This document shows, in pieces, positions 1 through 6,642 of a stretch of 64,000 nucleotides of DNA. Source of the stretch: UBA10649 sp963793105 (GTDB lineage: Bacteria; Actinomycetota; Actinomycetes; S36-B12); the NCBI GenBank assembly GCA_963793105.1, contig CAWBZB010000004.1, positions 248,001-312,000 of the forward strand, in the 5' to 3' direction. Numbering within the stretch: the stretch's first letter is position 1; every line of letters starts with the position of its first letter. The notes under the pieces were generated by a model that was not told the origin of the DNA, made no database searches, and was given only the letters and a program-made list of their open reading frames with translations. The position numbers and the translations under genes were made by a program.

Positions 1-207
1 GAAGAGCAGGTGCTCCAGGTAGTGGGCCGAGCCCATCTGCTTGCCGGTCTCGTCGCGGGACCCGACGTTGACCCAGACCCCGAACGCCACCGAGCGGACC
101 CCAGGGACCTGCTCGGTGATCACACGCAGGCCGCCGGGGAGGGTGGTGCGGCGGACGAGACCGCCGTCACCCTCCCGCAGCAGCGTGCGGGTCTGGGCCT
201 TAGGCAC
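1..207 (-). CDS. M16-family zinc peptidase, N-terminal fragment
   Basis: Beginning of a processing-peptidase-like zinc metalloprotease (family M16). Only the first 69 codons are present and the gene leaves the window at its left edge. The inverted zinc motif HxxEH appears as HYLEH at residues 62-66, and the conserved GSRDE segment stands just before it at 49-53, which fixes the family. The chosen start is a GTG at 207-205 that overlaps the pnp stop by 8 bases; an earlier in-frame start inside pnp cannot be excluded. An M16 peptidase directly after pnp is the usual actinobacterial arrangement, so the two are probably co-transcribed. The family cleaves peptides or signal-peptide remnants; the substrate here is unknown. 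Confidence 0.88.
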   Translation of the reverse strand, partial: MPKAQTRTLLREGDGGLVRRTTLPGGLRVITEQVPGVRSVAFGVWVNVGSRDETGKQMGSAHYLEHLLF

Positions 208-2401
208 CGGCCGCCGCGGCCTCACCTTCGAGGACGGGCACGAGCGACAGCTTGCCGCGCGAGTCGACTTCCTTGATCTCGACCTGCACCTTGCTACCGA
301 CCTTGAGGACATCCTCAACGTTCTCGACGCGCTTGCCGCCAGCCAGCTTCTTGATCTCCGAGATGTGCAGCAGGCCGTCCTTGCCCGGCATCAGCGACAC
401 GAACGCCCCGAAGGTGGTGGTCTTCACCACGGTGCCCAGGTAGCGCTCGCCGACCTCGGGCATCGTCGGATTGGCGATGTTGTTGACCGCCGTCCGGGCT
501 GCCTCGGCCGAGGGACCGTCCGTGGCACCGATGTAGATGGTGCCGTCGTCCTCGATGGTGATGTCGGCGCCGGTCTCCTCCTGGATCTGGTTGATGATCT
601 TGCCCTTGGGCCCGATCACTTCGCCGATCTTGTCCACCGGGATCTTGATGCTGATGACGCGAGGCGCCGTCGGCGCCATCTCGTCAGGAGCGTCGATGGC
701 CTCGTTCATCACGTCGAGGATGGTCAGGCGGGCGTCGCGCGCCTGCTGCAGGGCGGCGGCCAGCACTGAGGCGGGGATGCCGTCGAGCTTCGTGTCCAGC
801 TGCAGAGCCGTGACGAAGTCCTTCGTCCCGGCCACCTTGAAGTCCATGTCGCCGAATGCGTCCTCGGCGCCGAGGATGTCGGTGATCGCGACGTACTCCG
901 TCTTGCCGTTCACCTCACCCGAGATGAGGCCCATCGCGATGCCGGCGACCGGCGCCCGAAGCGGCACCCCGGCGTTGAGCAGCGACATCGTGGATGCGCA
1001 GACCGAGCCCATCGAGGTCGAGCCGTTGGAGCCGAGCGCCTCCGACACCTGCCGGATGGCGTACGGGAACTCCTCACGCGACGGCAGGACGGGCAGGATC
1101 GCCCGCTCGGCGAGCGCGCCGTGTCCGATCTCGCGCCGCTTCGGGGAGCCGACGCGGCCGGTCTCGCCGGTGGAGTACGGCGGGAAGTTGTAGTTGTGCA
1201 TGTAGCGCTTGCGGTTCTCGGGGTTGAGCGTGTCGACCATCTGCTCCATGCGCAGCATGTTCAGGGTGGTGACGCCCATGATCTGCGTCTCACCTCGCTC
1301 GAACAGCGACGAGCCATGGACGCGCGGCAGCACGTCGACCTCTGCCGACAGCGTGCGGATGTCGGTCAGGCCGCGTCCGTCGATGCGCACATGATCCGTG
1401 AGGACGCGATCACGCACGACCTTCTTGGTGACCGAGCGAAGGGCGGCGGAGATCTCCTTCTCACGCCCCTCGAACTCGACCGACAGCTCGGCCACGACGA
1501 CCTTCTTGATGTCGTCGAGGCGGGCCTCACGCTCGGCCTTGCTCACGATCGTCATCGACTCGCGGAGGTCGGCGATCGAGAGCCGCTCGACGGCGTCGTA
1601 GACATCGTCCTGGTACTCGAGGTAGACCGGGAAGTCCGCGACCGGCTTCGCCGCGGCCTTGGCGAGCTCGAGCTGTGCCTCGCACAGGGTCTTGATGAAG
1701 CCCTTCGACGCGTCAAGACCCGCCGCCACGACCTCCTCGGTCGGCGCCGTGGCACCGCCCGCGATGAGCTCGATCGTACGAGTCGTGGCCTCGGCCTCGA
1801 CCATCATGATGGCGACGTCGTCACCCGCGATGCGGCCAGCGACGACCATGTCGAAGACGGCCTCCTCGAGCTGCTCGTACGTCGGGAACGCGACCCACTG
1901 CCCGCGGATCAGTGCGACGCGCACGGCGCCGACCGGGCCGTTGAAGGGCAGGCCCGAGATCTGCGTCGACGCGGACGCGGCATTGATCGCCACCACGTCG
2001 TACAGCTCGTTCGGGTGCAGTGCCATCACCGTGAGAACGACCTGGACCTCGTTGCGCAGGCCCTTCGCGAAGGTGGGGCGAAGCGGGCGGTCGGTCAGTC
2101 GGCAGGTGAGGATGGCGTCCTCGGACGGGCGACCCTCGCGGCGGAAGAACGAGCCGGGGATCTTTCCGATCGAGTACATCCGCTCCTCGACGTCGATCGT
2201 GAGGGGGAAGAAGTCGAACTGGTCCTTCGGCTGCTTGGACGCGGTCGTCGCGCTCAGCAGCATGGTCTCGTCGTCGAGGTACACGGCGACGCTGCCGGCT
2301 GCCTGGCGGGCCAGGCGACCGGTCTCGAACTTGATGGTGCGCGTGCCGAACGACCCGTTGTCGATGACGGCCTGCGCGGTTGTGATCTGGGGACCCTCCA
2401 C
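200..2401 (-). CDS. pnp: polyribonucleotide nucleotidyltransferase (PNPase)
   Basis: Phosphorolytic 3'-to-5' exoribonuclease of the RNA-decay machinery, acting as a trimer in the cytoplasm. The 733 residues show the full family layout: two RNase PH domains separated by a helical linker (about 1-320 and 325-555), a KH domain with the GPKG loop near residue 580, and a C-terminal S1 domain beginning near 630 (GTVVKTTTFGAFV). Length is normal for actinobacteria. Translation starts at a GTG preceded five bases upstream by a perfect AGGAGG at 2412-2407. It follows rpsO, as in many bacteria, with a hairpin in the gap. PNPase often autoregulates through its leader, but no defined element was identified here. 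Confidence 0.98.
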   Translation of the reverse strand: MEGPQITTAQAVIDNGSFGTRTIKFETGRLARQAAGSVAVYLDDETMLLSATTASKQPKDQFDFFPLTIDVEERMYSIGKIPGSFFRREGRPSEDAILTCRLTDRPLRPTFAKGLRNEVQVVLTVMALHPNELYDVVAINAASASTQISGLPFNGPVGAVRVALIRGQWVAFPTYEQLEEAVFDMVVAGRIAGDDVAIMMVEAEATTRTIELIAGGATAPTEEVVAAGLDASKGFIKTLCEAQLELAKAAAKPVADFPVYLEYQDDVYDAVERLSIADLRESMTIVSKAEREARLDDIKKVVVAELSVEFEGREKEISAALRSVTKKVVRDRVLTDHVRIDGRGLTDIRTLSAEVDVLPRVHGSSLFERGETQIMGVTTLNMLRMEQMVDTLNPENRKRYMHNYNFPPYSTGETGRVGSPKRREIGHGALAERAILPVLPSREEFPYAIRQVSEALGSNGSTSMGSVCASTMSLLNAGVPLRAPVAGIAMGLISGEVNGKTEYVAITDILGAEDAFGDMDFKVAGTKDFVTALQLDTKLDGIPASVLAAALQQARDARLTILDVMNEAIDAPDEMAPTAPRVISIKIPVDKIGEVIGPKGKIINQIQEETGADITIEDDGTIYIGATDGPSAEAARTAVNNIANPTMPEVGERYLGTVVKTTTFGAFVSLMPGKDGLLHISEIKKLAGGKRVENVEDVLKVGSKVQVEIKEVDSRGKLSLVPVLEGEAAAAGA

Positions 2402-2617
2402 GGGTGCCTCCTGTTTCTGTGACAGGGGCGCGCGCGTTCGGCAGCCAGTGGCGGTCTTCGATCGAGGCCCACGGGAGCCTGCCCTGGACGGGCGGCACCC
2501 CCGGAGGTCACTACCGAGGACCGACGGGCGACGCGGTTGCTGCGCCCCGGATTGGTGATGATGGTCTTCATCGGTTGACGGTATTCAGTTGTCGTACTTC
2601 AGCTGCGGATCGTGCAG

Positions 2618-2642
2618 CGGGCCCGCGTCGATGGCGGGCCCG
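2618..2642 (-). terminator. hairpin between rpsO and pnp
   Basis: A perfect 9-bp stem (CGGGCCCGC at 2618-2626 with GCGGGCCCG at 2634-2642) and a 7-base loop lie 11 bases after the rpsO stop. There is no T-run after the stem, so it may act as a partial terminator, or as an RNase-processing site between rpsO and pnp, rather than as a classical intrinsic terminator. Confidence 0.55.
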
Positions 2643-2653
2643 TCATGCGAGGC

Positions 2654-2923
2654 CTACCGGCGGATGCCGAGCTTCTCGATGATCGCGCGATAGCGGTGGA
2701 TGTCGGTCTTGACGAGGTACTGCAGGAGCCGACGACGCTGGCCGACCAGCAGCAGCAGGCCGCGCCGGCTGTGGTGGTCGTGCTTGTGCGTCTTGAGGTG
2801 CTCCGTCAGGTCGGAGATGCGACGCGTCAGCATCGCGATCTGGACCTCGGGGCTGCCGGTATCACCGGGCTTGGTGCCGTACTCGTCGATGATCTGCTGC
2901 TTGGTTGCGCTGTCGAGCGGCAT
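2654..2923 (-). CDS. rpsO: 30S ribosomal protein S15
   Basis: Primary 16S-rRNA-binding protein of the small-subunit platform. It is 89 residues, the canonical length, with the signature N-terminus MPLDSATKQQIIDEYG and the internal HKHDHHSRRGL segment that contacts rRNA. The ATG at 2923-2921 has an AAAGGACG ribosome-binding site upstream. It sits between ribF (with an unknown membrane gene in between) and pnp in the standard actinobacterial order. S15 usually represses its own translation by binding its leader; a 16-base palindrome at 2941-2956 lies in that leader. Confidence 0.98.
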   Translation of the reverse strand: MPLDSATKQQIIDEYGTKPGDTGSPEVQIAMLTRRISDLTEHLKTHKHDHHSRRGLLLLVGQRRRLLQYLVKTDIHRYRAIIEKLGIRR

Positions 2924-2940
2924 GCAACGTCCTTTTCAGT

Positions 2941-2956
2941 CGTCCCCGCGGGGACG
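2941..2956. promoter_or_regulatory. 16-base palindrome in the rpsO leader
   Basis: CGTCCCCGCGGGGACG is a perfect palindrome 17 bases before the rpsO start. As RNA it could fold into a 6-bp hairpin with a CGCG loop. It could belong to S15 autoregulation or be the end of the upstream transcript; the sequence alone does not decide. Confidence 0.3.
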
Positions 2957-3056
2957 GTAGAGATGACACGAGTCGCAGCGCTTCGGCAGTAGCCCCGGCC
3001 CCGCGACCGTCTTGGCACCGGTCGTGTTCGACCAGTCCGGCAAGACTACCAGCCCG

Positions 3057-4235
3057 TCAGGGCCCCTCGTCCCCACGGACGGGCTCCGCCCGACGATGCA
3101 GGGCCAGGTAGGCGCGGCGCACGCTCAGCGACCGCTCCAGGTCGCGCCGGATCCGGTCGTAGAAGTTCTCTCGGTACACCGAGTCCACAGCCGTGTAGAT
3201 GGCGACGTAGAAGCCAGCGAAGGCTGCCAGGAAGGCGGCGACGCGAAGCAGCGTCCACGTCACTCCGTAGCCGTCCCCCCAGGCCCACAGGAGGGTGGAC
3301 TCCGGCAGCGCCCCCAGCCACGTCGCCTGCCGCTCGACGGAGACCGTGAGCGCTCCGAAAAGCACGAAGAAGCCCCACACGATGAGCGCGAAGAGGCTGA
3401 CCTGCACGCCTTGGGCGACGGCCATCACGAGGCCGGTGTTCGCCCGTTGCCGAAACGGCAGGTCGACGGGCGTGTCCAGCCCCGGGAGATCGTCGACGAG
3501 TCCCGCCAACGGGGTTCCCTCGCAGGCGTCCGCCACCCCCTTCCTGTCTGTGCCGGACTCGATCCGTCGGATCTCCTCGGGAAGGCGTCCGACGATGAAC
3601 GACACCCCCAGAACGCCGAACAGGAGCACGACGGCGCGCAGCCTGTCCCCGGGCAGGCTCCCCGCCACCTGCCACACCGACGCGTTGATGAACAGGAACG
3701 TCATGGACAGCAGAAGCAGCGGCAGGGCCCGGGTCGCCATGCGGTACAGGTCGCCAAGGCCGCGAAAGGTGTACCGCACGGCCCAGCCCAGCACCGCGAT
3801 CATCGCGAAGCGGGTGATCACCCACGCGGCGCCGAGGAGCACGAGCGCCAGCCCCGCGGTGTCGAGCGCCACCTCGGCGTCTCTCGTTGTCGCGAGGGCT
3901 ACCGCCGCTGGCACGACCACGAACCCGGCGAGGACCGGCCAGCCCACGCGTCGCGGCAGCGCATTCCACCGTCGCCCCCGACGCACGTTCAGCCATGCCC
4001 AGCCGCCCAGGACGGCCACCACGAGGATCAGTCCGGCGGCGGCGCCGAACGCATCCTGGAAGCTGGCTGCCGACAGCGCAATGAGGATCAGGAAGGTCGA
4101 GACGAGGAACGGGCTGGCGCGCGTCCATACGTCGGTCGAGGAGCGGTAGTCCTCCACGAAGAACGGCAGGCCCCGACGATAGAACCAGCGCTCTGTCGCA
4201 GCCAGTTTCTCTGCAACGTCTGGGGCATCAGGCAT
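3057..4235 (-). CDS. uncharacterised polytopic membrane protein
   Basis: Integral membrane protein of 392 residues with no motif that I recognise. After a soluble N-terminus (about 35 residues, with RRGLPFFVEDYR) there are roughly seven to eight hydrophobic segments, near residues 45-60, 65-85, 98-115, 125-155, 168-190, 200-220, 270-295 and 330-355. A polar loop of about 50 residues lies near 220-270, and a charged cytoplasmic tail (RIRRDLERSLSVRRAYLALHRR) ends it. Its start overlaps the ribF stop by 8 bases, so it is translationally coupled to ribF, and it lies upstream of rpsO. No cofactor or catalytic residues stand out, so function remains open; a role linked to the cell envelope is only a guess. 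Confidence 0.8.
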   Translation of the reverse strand: MPDAPDVAEKLAATERWFYRRGLPFFVEDYRSSTDVWTRASPFLVSTFLILIALSAASFQDAFGAAAGLILVVAVLGGWAWLNVRRGRRWNALPRRVGWPVLAGFVVVPAAVALATTRDAEVALDTAGLALVLLGAAWVITRFAMIAVLGWAVRYTFRGLGDLYRMATRALPLLLLSMTFLFINASVWQVAGSLPGDRLRAVVLLFGVLGVSFIVGRLPEEIRRIESGTDRKGVADACEGTPLAGLVDDLPGLDTPVDLPFRQRANTGLVMAVAQGVQVSLFALIVWGFFVLFGALTVSVERQATWLGALPESTLLWAWGDGYGVTWTLLRVAAFLAAFAGFYVAIYTAVDSVYRENFYDRIRRDLERSLSVRRAYLALHRRAEPVRGDEGP

Positions 4236-5160
4236 CGGGACCGATCAGTTGCGCCGTTCGGGCGACGTCACGCGCCATCTGCGCCACGAGTTCCTCGACG
4301 GAATCGAAGCGCTCCTGCCCGCGCAGGCGCTCGACGAACTCCACCCGCACGTGCCGGTCGTACAGATCCAGGTCCGTGGTCCCCAGCGCGAACGCCTCCA
4401 CTCGACGCTCACGTCCGTCGAACTGCGGGTTCGTGCCGACCGAGACCGCGGCCGGAAGCCGCTCGCCGTACACGTCCAGATAGCCCGCGTACACGCCGTC
4501 GGCGGGAACAGTCGGGCGGCCGGACCACTGCAGGTTGGCCGTCGGGTAGCCGAGTTCACGACCGCGGTGGTCACCGTGGACGACGACTCCGTCGATGCCG
4601 TACGGGCGGCCCAGCGCATCGCCCGCGGCTGCAACATCACCCTGTTCGATGAGCACCCGGATCGCCGTCGACGACCAGCGATGGTCACCCTCGCCCATGA
4701 GAGGCGCGGCGACGGCCCGGAACCCGTGGCGGTCGCCCTCCGTCCTGAGGGTGTCCACCGTGCCCGCAGCCCGATGGCCGAAGCGAAAGTTCTGGCCGAC
4801 GACGATCTCGCGCACGTGCAAGCGCTCCACGAGCGCCCGGTGCACGAACTCCTCGGGCGTCATTGCCGCCACGTGCTCGTCAAAGGCGATCACCTGCACG
4901 TCGTCGGCTCCGGCCAGACGAAGGAGCTCGATCCGCTGCGGCACGCTGGCGAGGGACGTCGGCGCCTGTCCCGGCCTGACGATCTCCATCGGGTGCGGGT
5001 CGAATGTGATCGCGACGAGCGGCAGTCCGGCCTGGTCGGCGCGGGCTCTGGCCAACGAGACGAGCGACTGGTGGCCGCGATGCACGCCGTCGAAGACGCC
5101 GATGCACGCCACGCAGCCCCTCAGGTCGGCGTGCACGGATTCAAGGCTCGCGTTGTCCAT
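4228..5160 (-). CDS. ribF: bifunctional riboflavin kinase / FAD synthetase
   Basis: Makes FMN from riboflavin and FAD from FMN. The N-terminal nucleotidyltransferase domain (about 1-185) carries the GVFDGVHRGHQ motif at 22-32 with the HxGH-like signature. The C-terminal flavokinase domain (about 186-305) begins RPYGIDGVVVHGDHRGRELG and contains the YPTANL motif that contacts ATP/Mg. The 310 residues are normal. Start at ATG 5160; 12 bases separate it from the truB stop. The flavin products would serve the many flavoenzymes of this window, though the gene itself belongs to the conserved infB-rpsO block. Confidence 0.97.
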   Translation of the reverse strand: MDNASLESVHADLRGCVACIGVFDGVHRGHQSLVSLARARADQAGLPLVAITFDPHPMEIVRPGQAPTSLASVPQRIELLRLAGADDVQVIAFDEHVAAMTPEEFVHRALVERLHVREIVVGQNFRFGHRAAGTVDTLRTEGDRHGFRAVAAPLMGEGDHRWSSTAIRVLIEQGDVAAAGDALGRPYGIDGVVVHGDHRGRELGYPTANLQWSGRPTVPADGVYAGYLDVYGERLPAAVSVGTNPQFDGRERRVEAFALGTTDLDLYDRHVRVEFVERLRGQERFDSVEELVAQMARDVARTAQLIGPDA

Positions 5161-5172
5161 CGCCGGCCCACC

Positions 5173-6064
5173 CTAGGCGAAGACAGCGAGGTAGCGCGCA
5201 GTCCCGGCATCGTCCTCCGCCAGCGCGATGAACTCCCCGTCCGGGCCGAGGAGCGCGACCGTGGGACCTGCCGGCCCCGGAGCCGACCACGCGATGCGTC
5301 GGCCCGTCCGCGCGTACGCCGCCTGCGTCTCGTCCAGGCGCCAGACGGGGAAGGTCGCCAAGGCGACCTCATCCATGGACAGCAGCGCGGACTCGCCCGT
5401 CTCCTCGATCTCGGCCAGGGTGCGCGCCTGGTGCTCCGCGAAGGGACCCACTCGGGTGCGCCGCAGTTCCGTGAGGTGCCCGCCCACGCCCAGGGCCTCC
5501 CCGAGGTCCCGGGCGATGGCGCGCACATACGTACCGGTACTGCACTCGACGACGACGTCCACGTCGACGAACTCCGGCAGGCGACGTACGTCCGTGACGT
5601 CCAGGCGGCTGACGACGACGCTCCGCGGGGCCAGGTCGACCCGCTCGCCAGCCCGGACGCGATCGTAGGCACGCCGGCCGTCCACCTTGACTGCGCTGAC
5701 CGAGCTGGGTCGCTGCTCGATGGCACCGGTGAGACCTGCCAGTCCGGCGCGGATCTCGTCCGTCGCTCACGCGGGCCAACGCGGTTGCATCGGCCCGGGA
5801 GACATCGTCCCCCTCGCGGTCGTCGGTCACGGTGGCCGCCCCGAGCCGAATCGTGGCCCGGTACTGCTTGTCTCTGAGGGCGAGGTGTCCCAGCAGTCGG
5901 GTGGCTCGCTCGACCCCGATGACCAGGACCCCGGTCGCCATCGGGTCAAGCGTGCCGGCGTGCCCGACCTTCCGGGTCCCCAGGATCCGCCGGATCCGTG
6001 CGACGACGTCGTGGGAGGTCATTCCCCCGGGCTTGTCGACCACGAGGACACCGGACGACGTCAC
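5173..6064 (-). CDS. truB: tRNA pseudouridine synthase B, frameshifted
   Basis: Forms pseudouridine 55 in the T-loop of tRNAs. The reading frame is broken: residues 1-96 (from a GTG at 6064 that overlaps the rbfA stop as GTGA) run in one frame and include the catalytic GHAGTLDPMATG segment. The rest, from IRAGLAGLTGAIEQ through the STGTYVRAIARDLG motif to the stop at 5173, runs in another. Removing one C from the pair at 5760-5761 restores a continuous enzyme of about 296 residues, the normal length. Total length is 3n+1, as expected for a single inserted base. Because both halves are otherwise well conserved, a sequencing error or a very recent mutation is more likely than old decay. Confidence 0.9.
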
Positions 6065-6519
6065 GCGCCGTCCGGAACCGCGTCGTCCTCGGCAGCTGCC
6101 GGATGGCGGTAGGGATCGGCCTCACCGGCGAAGCTGGCCTTGGCGGCCTGCTCGTGAACCGCCGCATCGGCGTCGGCGGCCACCTTCAGTAGCTCCTCCA
6201 GGTGCGCGGCCGTCTCCGGGATCGCGTCCGGGATGAATTCCAGCGTGGGGGTGAACTTCACACCCGTCTGCTTGCCGACCTCACTGCGCAGGACGCCCTT
6301 CGCAGACTCCAGGGCGAGGGCGGTCGACGCCCGGTCATCCTCGTCGCCGTAGACCGTGTAGAACACCGATGCCTCGCGGATGTCGGCGGTGACGCGGACG
6401 TCCGTGACGGTGATGAAGCCCAGGCGCGGGTCCTTGATCCGCTTCTCCAGGGTCTCCGCCACGATCACCTTGATCCGGTCGGCCATCTTGCGCTGCCGTG
6501 CCTCGCTGGTCATGCCCAC
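6061..6519 (-). CDS. rbfA: 30S ribosome-binding factor A
   Basis: Ribosome-maturation factor that binds the 30S subunit late in 16S rRNA processing and supports growth in the cold. The 152 residues contain the KH-type fold signatures: basic helix ARQRKMADRIKVIVAETLE near the N-terminus and IKDPRLGFITVTDVRVT at about 30-46. A charged C-terminal tail (about 115-152) is typical of actinobacteria. It precedes truB with a 4-base overlap and follows infB across a gap of 123 bases that holds a strong palindrome. Confidence 0.96.
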   Translation of the reverse strand: MGMTSEARQRKMADRIKVIVAETLEKRIKDPRLGFITVTDVRVTADIREASVFYTVYGDEDDRASTALALESAKGVLRSEVGKQTGVKFTPTLEFIPDAIPETAAHLEELLKVAADADAAVHEQAAKASFAGEADPYRHPAAAEDDAVPDGA

Positions 6520-6597
6520 TCCTTGCCCCCCGTGCGGGGACCGATTCGCCCGCTAGCCGGGAGAAGCCGTCAAAAACACCCGATCCGCGACCCCATC

Positions 6598-6632
6598 CGG
6601 CTGTTTCTCCCGCTTAGCGGGAGAAACAGCCG
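6598..6632. terminator. 16-bp perfect hairpin between infB and rbfA
   Basis: Arms 6598-6613 and 6617-6632 are perfect complements with a TTA loop (core TTTCTCCCGC / GCGGGAGAAA). It starts 11 bases after the infB stop. A run of five T (in the sense of transcription) follows only after about 20 further bases, so it is not a textbook intrinsic terminator. A shorter, imperfect copy of the right half lies 60 bases away at 6549-6571, which may mean that the hairpin is a small repeat unit rather than only a terminator. Confidence 0.6.
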
Positions 6633-6642
6633 TCGGGAGGCG

